Below are positions 55,605 to 64,000 of a DNA stretch of 64,000 bases, piece by piece. The first letter of the stretch is position 1, and each line of letters starts with the position of its first letter. This stretch comes from Hedera helix. Taxonomy: Eukaryota > Streptophyta > Magnoliopsida > Apiales > Araliaceae. The stretch is from the NCBI GenBank assembly GCA_947179155.2, contig OX359282.1, positions 19,865,510 through 19,929,509 on the forward strand. Reading direction: 5' to 3'. Position numbers and translations under genes: made by a program. The notes under the pieces were generated by a model. It saw only the letters and a list, made by a program, of their open reading frames with translations. It ran no database searches and had not been told where the DNA came from.

Positions 55605-58600
55605 GACCCCGAATTTATGAAATACAAAATTTAATTTTTCTTCATATATATTTTTCCTGAAACAGTAAATGGTTAAATTGACAAAATTGAAAGTTAAGGA
55701 TGTTATGTGCAAATTTTATTTTGTTGGACAATATTCTTTTTGTCGGGGAATATTCGTTTTGTCGGGGAATATTCGGGCCGTACGACGGCGCCGAAATAAC
55801 AAATTATTTGTGGACCCCACAACGGAATATTTGTCGGATATAGAAAACGACAGAAGTAACCTTTTTAAATAAAAATAGTCAACGGTGTTAACTGTTAAAA
55901 TACCGGTGATAAAAGAATAGTAGCATACGGTAATTTATGGTATTTTCTGTAGCACACGGTACTCTACAGTAGCACACGGTATTGCACAGTGTCTCATATT
56001 ATTGGTCTGATAATTGACACCGTAATTGTTACGCATCATTTCATCAATAATTGTCACTGCATAATATTTTATATTATCAATTCAATTATTGTTGCTACAC
56101 AGTATTTTGCATTATTGATTCAATAATTGTCATTACACTGTATTTCATATCATCGAGTCAATAATTGTTGGTGCACTGTAGTTTAAAATTATTGAATCTA
56201 ATAATTGTCACAGTAGCAAATACACTATAATTTATATTATTAAATTAATAAAAATATGTAACGTGTTTCTTACATTATTGTGGTAACATTATTTTATATG
56301 TTGGACTCACAGGAAGAATAAATAAATAAATAAATAATAAAATAATTAATTTTACTATTTGAAATAGTAACGTGAATAGTGACGTGAATAGTGACGTGAA
56401 TAGTACGTGAATAGTAAGAAACATGTGGGACCCATTGTGGGGCCCACATGAAATGTGAGAAATGTGAGAATTTGCTGAAGAGTTGGTGGAGGCTGCGCAG
56501 CAGCCTCTGCTGAATTTTTTTCTGTTCACCTACCACGCATAGTAACTTATTTTCTCCTATAAATAGCTTGCTCAACTGAATAGAAAAATCACACCTAAAA
56601 CATAAAATTTTTCTATAAGAATTTTATGAGTTTTCTCTGAGAATAGTAAGGTTATTTTGAGAGTTTGAAAGCCAAAAGGAGTGCAGGAATTTTTCAAGTA
56701 AGTGTTTTATTAAAGAGTAGTAATTTCATAAATTCCTATTTTTCACGGTATTCACAAATCTTCCTTTAGAAGACTCTTCTTTGAGAAGATTCATTTTTAA
56801 AAGCTTTCTTTGGAAGATTTATTTTGGAATATTATTTTAAAAACTATTTTAAAGTTGTTATATTATACTACAAAAATTATGTTAAATATATATAATTTTG
56901 ATAGTTCATAATATACGAGTTATCATATACTTTGAAATTTATATGTGGTAATTACTAATTATATTAAAAATATATAGGTTGATCAATCTCATTTAAATCA
57001 ATATCCAGTCACGTGTTAAGGTAAGGGGTATCACTCTTTTCATCATCATAAATGGATATTATTTTCTTTCTTACTTGAAGGGATTATCATTCTTTGATTC
57101 TCGAAAATAATATCGTTTCTTTCTTGTACCATTTATTTCCATGTATTAAATTGTGGGAATAACCTTACGGCGCGGTTTACCGCCTGTTGGTGAATAACCT
57201 TTTGTATTCATTCCTTATTAATCTTTGAGAATAACCTTACGGTGCGGATTACGCCTGTTTGGTGAATAACTCTTCGTGTTCAAATTCTATTAAATTGTGG
57301 GAATAACCTTACGGTGCGGATTACGCCTGTTTGGTGAATAACTATTCGTATTCAAATTGATGGGAATAACCTTACGGTGCGGATTATCGCCTGTTGGTGA
57401 ATAACCCTTGTTATTTGTCTCGTGTGGAAATAATTTGTCTACACGAATTATCACATGACACTTTTATTCCATATTCGTAAGTGATATCATTTTCCTTTAT
57501 ACTCATAAGGGATACCATCTTTTTCATCTTCCATTATTCAAACTTACTATGGTAAGGGATATTAATTCCCTTCACCTTTTGTTAATCAAACCTGCTACGG
57601 TAAGGGATATTACTTTCTTCCATACACCTAAATCGAAACTTATTATGGAACTATTGCTTCTATAATTCCTGAAAATATTATATGTTCCATAATAGTTGAA
57701 TTTCATTAGTTCAACTGAACCTTCCTATTTTCTGAACATTTCTATTGAACTGTAATCGTTATTCTGAACTGTGGATCTTGAATATCATTTTTAAATTTCA
57801 CTCCACATCATGTTGGCAATTTGGACATTATTTGAATCTGCACAAAGTAAACATCCGATACTTATTGTTTATCCTGTTTCTTCTGTTCATCATTCGTATC
57901 ACTGTTATTTGTATTAATCTTCATGAATCAAGTTGTTGTGAATATCTGTGGCCGGGGGCACAGATGTGATATATTTGTTGAACAGATGATAGGTTAAAGG
58001 CGATATACTAGGTTAAAGGCGATACATCTGTTCGGTGTCTTTTATGACACGTGGTGAATGTTCTCTTTGGCCCGTAGTGCAAAGATGAACTGTTGGTTGG
58101 TATGATTATGACCAAAGGCTAAATCTGGTATAATCATGACCGTTGGTGTTATATTGAATGTTCTCTTTGGCCCGTAGTGCAAAGACGAACTGTTGATCTG
58201 CATGATTATGACTAGGAACTGTGAAATTGTATTATCTTAACTAATGGTATTTCAGATGATAAAAGTTGATGATATTTTTACTAAAAAGAGAAGCGAGTGG
58301 ACATTATAGTCTGCATTATTCTTCTAATAGATTGTTCATTCCGCTGCTATTATTGATCTGAACGTTGTTTAAGAATTTAACTGCAGTTTTTGATATAAAC
58401 CTTGTAGTCTATTGTATTCTATCAAGAACTCAACTGTTGAAGGCTAATGATAAATTATTCGTCATTATCTTAGTCATGATATTTCTTACTGGGCTATTTG
58501 AGCTCACCCTTTCTTTTCGTTCCATTGTTTTTCAACAGGAGATGAGAACGTAACGGGGTCTAGCCGGGGAATGGAGTGAGAGTGCGGGGATAGCTATCAT

Positions 58601-58763
58601 AGTCTTCACGTGTTATAAAATAGTGTGGCAATAATAATGAAGACTTAGTTGTGTTGTATTATCCACTGTATTGTTGTACGTTGTATTTCATTGTAATAAT
58701 TTTGTTGTAGTCTTTTGACGACTCAAGTTTGGGCTGTGTGGGCCTAGATTTGGGGGCGTCACA
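55600..58763 (+). repeat. 3' LTR of gypsy element B
   Basis: Same length as the 5' copy (3,164 bp) and almost identical; preceded by polypurine AAGGAGGGGAGGT and followed by the GTTCC duplication. Confidence 0.95.
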
Positions 58764-59294
58764 GTTCCGGCGTATGTGGCGGTTTTAGGTGGGTTAAAAA
58801 ACAACAAAAATGATTTGGGTTTGAATTTGATTTATAGGCAAAACCGTATACAATAAACTATACCACACCATACACTGTCAAAATAAAGCATATCAAGAAG
58901 CATTATTATAATGTACAAATGTTTAGAATTATCTCAAAATGTAATTATCTCTGTTTAGAGTTTTTATATGTAAAGAGATAACATTATTCATGTTTTCAGG
59001 TTCTACTTTGCTTTTGTTTAGACAAAATATTATCATTATAAGTAAAGTTGTGTGTGATTGTGTATTATCAAAGTGATATTTAATATTGTGTGATACTAAA
59101 TTGTTAATTTAAGTTACATAAAATTTAATTATTTCAATTAATTTTAGAACTGAAACTGCATCGCACGGTTCAAAACTGCACCGCACCAATCACAAGAAGT
59201 TTCATGTGTGGTTTTGAATTTGTCAAACCGCACCTAAATGATTTTATATGCGATTTGGGTTTCAAACCGCACCATGTTCACCCTTAGTAGTAAC

Positions 59295-59830
59295 AGGGGT
59301 CATACAAGATAATTGACATTTTATTCTTATTTTATTACCAATATATTGATTTCTTTTCTTTTTTCTACTTCACTACTCATTTCGTTTTAAAATTAAAAAT
59401 ACATTTTAAATTTCTAAAATACTAAAATTTAAATTTAACACAAATTTATTTACTTAATTTAAATATAAGCAACTATAACTCATTTTTTCCAAACTAAGTG
59501 AATTATTAGTCCTCTATTTAAGTTGGAATTTGTTATAATTAAATTTTAGACTAAATTGCAAATTTCACCCTATATTTTTTGCTTAAAATTAATTTTCACT
59601 GTAAATTCTATTTTCAATTAAAACTAGTCTAATTAAATTTTAGTGAACTAATATTAAAGAACTAATTATAGTTTGTTATTAGATCGAACTATTAATTTTA
59701 TATTAAGAGTTAATGAGTTTATAGATTTACCCATTTAATTTTTAAATATACTCATAAAACTTAAGAATGCTATAACGAGAATTTTTTGTGAATAAATCAT
59801 AATCTAACATTGTGTGCACCTAATTATTCT
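59295..59830. other. AT-rich intergenic DNA
   Basis: No gene. Phrases GTTATTAGATCGAACTATTAAT and ATTAAGAGTTAATRAGTTTATAGAT near 59677-59725 recur near 62798-62843. This shows that the DNA on either side of the solo LTR is a diverged direct repeat. Confidence 0.5.
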
Positions 59831-59835
59831 ATCAT

Positions 59836-60517
59836 TGTAAGACCCCAAAATTATGAAATACAAATTTAATTTTTTTTCATATATATATTTTTCTGAAACA
59901 GTAAGCGGTTAAATTGACAAAGTTAAAAGTTAAGGATATTATGTGTAAATTTTATTATGTAGAACAATATTCGTTTTGTCGAAAAATATTCGTTTTGTCG
60001 AGGAATATTTGAGTCGTACGACGGCGCCGAAATAGTCAATCATTGGTGGACCCCACAATGAAATATTGTTGGATATAGAAAACGACAGAAGTAATTTTTT
60101 TTATAAAAACAGTGTTATCACTTTTAACTGTTAAAATACCGGCGATAAAAAAACATAGTAGCATACGGTATTTTATGGTATTTTATTGTAGCACAATGTA
60201 TTCTACAGTAGCACACGGTATTGCACAGTGTTTTATATTATTGATCTGATAACGTGGTTATTACACAATATTCACCAATAATTAATGATACACAATATTT
60301 TGTATTATTGATTCAATAATTATCATTACACTATATTTTATATCATCAAGTCAATAATTGTTGTGGCACTGTATTAAATCAAATAATTGTCATAGTAGTA
60401 AATACACAGTAAATTATATTATTAAATTAATAATTGTCAGTAACATGTTTCTTACATTATTGTTGAATTATTATTATCACTGTGGTAACATTACCTTAAT
60501 TATTGTATTATTAATGG

Positions 60518-60601
<84 letters not shown>

Positions 60602-62317
60602 GTGAATAGTATGTGGACCCTTTGTAGGGGCCACATGAAATGAGAATTGGTAAGGAATGGCAGGCAGCATGCGCTACCACTTTTGAAAGTTAGGCTGGCG
60701 TGCAGCACACCAGCAGCACACCTACACAATTCACTCCCCTCTCCTATAAATAACTTGCTTAGCTGAATAGAAAAATCATACCTAAAACATAAATTTTTTC
60801 TGCAGGTATTTTGTGAGTTTTATCTAAGAATAGTAAGGTTATTTTGAGTATTTGTAAACAAAAAGAAGTGCAGAAAATTTTCAAGTAAGTATTTTATTAA
60901 AGAGCAGTAATTGCACAAATACCTATTTTACACGGTATTCACAAATCTTACTTTATAAGACTCTTCTTTGAGAAGATTTATTTTTAAAAGTTTTCTTAAG
61001 AAGATTTATTTTTATTTTGAAATTATTATTTTACACTACAAAATTTATATTATATAAATATTTTTGATAATTCATAATATATGAGTTATCATACACTTTG
61101 AAATTTATATGTGATAATTACTAATTATATTATAAATATATAGGTTGATCAACATCATTTTTATCAATATCCAATCACGTGATAAGATAAGGGATACAAT
61201 CTTTTTCATCTTTCATTATTTAAACTTACTATGGTAAGTATTGTTCGATAAAATTTCTGAAATGATCATAATTTTCTTAATAGTTTACGCTTCATTTAAT
61301 ATTATTTCAATTGAACCTTCTATTTACGTGAACCTTTCTATTGAACTTCAATTGTTCTTTTGAAATATGGATCTTGAATATTGTTCTTGAATTTGAGTCC
61401 ACGTCATGTTGATAATTTAGACATTATTTAATTCTGCATAAAGTAAAATTGTAAACTTCCTATATTTATTGTTATTCTTGTTTCTTTTATTCATCAGTTA
61501 CATCTTTGTTGTTATTCTAACCATTAAGAATCAAATTATTGTTAAAATCTGTGGCCTGTGGCACATGTTAGATAAGGGTGTTGTTAGGTTAAATGCGATA
61601 TATTTGATGGTGTATCTTTTAGGGCACGTGGTGAATGTTCTTTTCGGCCTGTAGTGCAAAGATGAACTATTGTTTGGTATGATTATGACCAAAGGTTGAA
61701 GACTGGTATTATCATGACCGTTGGTATTTTTAAATATCTTTGGACGTAGTGCAAAGTTGAATTGTTGACTTGTATAATTATGACCAGGAACTGTGAGTTT
61801 GTATTATCATGGTCAATGGTATTTCAAATAATAAAAGTTGATGATGTTTTTCTTAAAAAGAGAAGCGAGTAGACATCATGGTCCATATAATTTTCATAAC
61901 GGTTGTTTTTTTACTGCAGTTGTTGATCTGAATTTTGTTTAAGAATTTAACTGCAATTGTTGAATTAAAATTTGCTGTTTAAATTATTCTATCAAGAACT
62001 CAACTGTTGAAGGCTAACGATAATTTATTCGTCGTTATCTTAGTTATGATATTCTTTACTGAGCTATTTGAGCTGACCTTTTCTTTTTTGTTCCATTGTT
62101 TTTCAACAGGAGATAATAACGTAGTTGAGTCTAACCGGGGGATAGAGTGAAGGTCTGAGGGATAGCTATAGTAGTCTTTACATGTTGTAAAATAGTGTGA
62201 CAATAATAGTGAAAACTTAGTTGTGTATTATTGTACGATATACTGTATTGTAATAGTTGTTGTGTATTTTGACAACTCAAGTTTAGGTTATGTGGACCCA
62301 GATTTAGGGTCGTCACA
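59836..62317 (+). mobile_element. Solo LTR of the same gypsy family
   Basis: A 2,482-bp LTR from TGTAAGACCCCAAAATTATG to GGTCGTCACA, flanked by ATCAT on both sides (59831-59835 and 62318-62322) and with no internal region. It carries the GAATATTC block, an eroded palindrome array and a B-type promoter (CTCCTATAAATAACTTGC). The tandem GAATAACC units are lost. Divergence from A and B is much higher, so it is older. Formed by LTR-LTR recombination, as known for plant retrotransposons. Confidence 0.92.
60520..60599. repeat. (ATT)n microsatellite in the solo LTR
   Basis: About 27 ATT units. Open frames of poly-Ile and poly-Asn across it are artefacts. Confidence 0.97.
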
Positions 62318-62322
62318 ATCAT

Positions 62323-63433
62323 ATAAAAAAAGAGTTTCACTTGTTTATTTTCTTTGTACAAAAAAAAAAGTTTTCTATTTTTGATAATTGAATTGTTACA
62401 AATTGAACTCAAAATTTTCATCCTAATCTCATAATTGCATATCAGTATTATTAAATTACAACTTATTATTAACATGCATATAAAAGTTTGAATTTGTTAT
62501 AATTAAGAAGTCTAATTAAATTTTTAGATAGATAATTAATATATTTTTAAAAATTTCATCAAAATTCTAATCGTTTACTTTCTCAAAAATTCATTTGTTT
62601 GTCTAATTAAAATTTTAGATGCCACATATGTCACTTGTTTTACTTTCTTATGTCAGTTATTACAAATAACATTTGAATTATAACAAAAAATAACTAAAAT
62701 TATTTTCACATAAATTTTAGATAGTCATACTTTTAGTTATTTTATTCCATATGTAATATTCAAAGTTAACAAAATATTAGTGAACTAAGTTGTAATTTGT
62801 TATTAGATCGAACTATTAATATTATATTAAGAGTTAATAAGTTTATAGATATTAATTACTCCTTTTATTCCACAATATATTCTTAAAACTTATAAATGTT
62901 GTAAATGACATATTTTTGTAAATAAATCATAGTCTAACATTTTATGCGCCTAATTATATATTTTATCATTTCAAAAAAGAGTTTTATTTGTTTATTTCTT
63001 TTGTACTAAAAAAGAGTTTTCTATTTTTAATATTAGAATCATTACATATTAAACTCAAGTTTTTCATCTTAATTCTATTATTGTGCCATTACTATTAAAT
63101 TAACAACTTATTATTATTAACAAAAAAAACATCTTAGAAGTTACAAAGTTATAAATGATATTGTTTTTTTGAAATTGAAAAAATATTATTTAACACTATT
63201 TTCATTGTTACAAAGTCATTACCAACTTTTGTTTTTCAATCATTTAGTTTTGATAATAATAAATAGTAAAGAAGACAAAATTGTAAGGTATTTTTCATCA
63301 TAATTTCATTAATTCATGTCACTATTATTAAATTAACAACTTATTATTAACAAAAATACATTCAAGATATTTATAAATTTATTAAATGAATTTCTTTTTG
63401 TGAAATGAAAAAAAATATCATTTAAAACTATTC
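62323..63433. other. AT-rich intergenic DNA with a local direct repeat
   Basis: Text at 62322-62460 (AAAGAGTTTCACTTGTTTATTT, CAAAATTTTCATC, ATTATTAAATTACAACTTATTA) recurs in diverged form at about 62975-63120 and again near 63290-63360. Three related copies, unclassified. No gene. Confidence 0.55.
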
Positions 63434-64000
63434 TGTTAGTTCCCAGAGGCACATAAATGATCTAGAAGGGGGGGGGGGGGGGGGGGGGTTGAATAGATCA
63501 CTTAGAAACTTTTTACTTTAAGAGTTCATTACCAAATAATTTATTGGATCAAGATTTGTAGCTGTCTTCCTCTTGGCTGGTTGAATCTGATCTTCATAGT
63601 TCCCCCTTAGTTGGTTGCTCCCCCTTCTTCATAGCTCCCCCTTAGCTGTCTCCCCCTTAGTCCTTTAGTTGGTTGCTCCTTCTTCATAGCTCCCCCTGTA
63701 TTCTCTCCCCCTTTTTGACATCATCAATTATGATATGTATGGAGCTTGCAGAGTTACTGAGGATTTAGAAGGTTATTTTGAAGTCTAACACAGAGTTTTG
63801 AGACTCTAAGAGTAAGTACATTTTCATGGTCCATAGAGTGTTGAGACTCTATGACTGGAGAATTGGTATTTTGAGAAATGTTTGCAAAGTTTTGGGTCTT
63901 TACGAACAGAGAGGTGGTGCAGGGTGATTAAGAGTTTAGTAAGTTACAGCTGAGGACTTTCTGATTTCTGCATTTTGATTTTCCACAGACTGGCTAGAAG
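63434..64000. mobile_element. Partial repeat at the window edge, possibly a copia (Sirevirus-like) LTR
   Basis: Begins TGTTAGTTCCCAGAGGCACA, then a 21-G run and GTTGAATAGATCACTTAGAA. It continues with several TAGCTCCCCCTTAG-type repeats and CCCCCTTTTTGACATCATCA. Such phrases occur in plant copia LTR elements as I remember them. Only one edge is in the window, so identity is tentative. Confidence 0.45.
63468..63488. repeat. Poly-G tract
   Basis: 21 consecutive G between TCTAGAA and TTGAATAGATC. The length may not be reliable in an assembly. Confidence 0.95.

Larger units (their letters stand above)
48909..58763 (+). mobile_element. Gypsy element B: deleted, non-autonomous relative of element A
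   Basis: 9,855 bp with two 3,164-bp LTRs, flanked by GTTCC at 48904-48908 and 58764-58768. The LTRs differ at only about eight positions by eye, fewer per base than in A. The 3,527-bp interior keeps a primer binding site, the first codons of gag, protease, RNase H, most of integrase and the chromodomain. Most of gag is replaced by unrelated sequence and most of RT is deleted. The element must have been copied with proteins supplied in trans. Confidence 0.92.
48844..59286. mobile_element. Non-autonomous hAT element, split by gypsy element B
   Basis: Left end TAGGGGTGAGCAAGGAACCG and right end (reverse complement TAAGGGTGAACATGGTGCGG) form imperfect terminal repeats. The 8-bp GTAGTAAC flanks both sides exactly (48836-48843, 59287-59294), the hAT hallmark. 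Subterminal GCGGTTTT / AAACCGCACC motifs repeat near the right end. Without the inserted gypsy element it is about 0.6 kb and has no transposase. Confidence 0.88.

Noticed and set aside
48844..59286. Autonomous hAT transposon
   Set aside because: All DNA between the hAT ends other than gypsy B totals only about 0.6 kb and has no transposase frame.
60358..60729. Poly-Ile and poly-Asn open frames
   Set aside because: Produced by the (ATT)n microsatellite, not by coding sequence.

Overview
The window is nuclear DNA from a flowering plant, most likely a eudicot. The evidence is two intron-containing host genes with plant-specific products, a very AT-rich background, and dense plant-type transposons (Ty1/copia, Ty3/gypsy chromovirus, hAT, MULE, Harbinger-like and Stowaway-like elements). 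No bacterial operon, CRISPR array, rRNA or convincing tRNA was seen.

Layout. 1-6.4 kb: a decayed Ty1/copia element on the minus strand (gag, protease, integrase and RT remnants, then an LTR carrying a 409-bp tandem duplication). 7.2-7.5 kb: a small MULE-like MITE with a 9-bp target duplication. 8.27-18.43 kb: a ten-exon gene for a GT8 glycosyltransferase with C-terminal membrane spans, matching the plant IPUT1/PGSIP6 family (sphingolipid GIPC glucuronosylation). Its introns hold three Stowaway-like MITEs and one MITE with a perfect 57-bp hairpin. 18.4-29.3 kb: AT-rich intergenic DNA with many Stowaway-like MITEs and fold-backs but no supported gene. 29.3-45.2 kb: an old plus-strand copia element whose 5' LTR was split by a young Ty3/gypsy chromovirus (element A, 30107-40639). 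46.13-47.68 kb: a two-exon PEP carboxylase kinase gene. 48.84-59.29 kb: a non-autonomous hAT element with a perfect 8-bp target duplication, split by a second gypsy element of the same family (element B, 48909-58763). 59.84-62.32 kb: an older solo LTR of that family. 63.4-64 kb: the edge of another repeat, starting with a G homopolymer.

The most unusual object is element B. Its LTRs are nearly identical, so it moved recently, but it lacks most of reverse transcriptase, has a stop just before the last integrase catalytic residue, and has its gag region replaced by an open frame of about 200 codons that I do not recognise. It looks like a non-autonomous element mobilised in trans. Element A keeps all domains, with two single-base frame changes that cancel each other. 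A and B share LTR ends and a conserved 5' block but differ in the middle around the TATA box, which suggests promoter exchange.

The two host genes are unrelated in function and transcribed in the same direction about 28 kb apart. The space between them is almost entirely mobile DNA.
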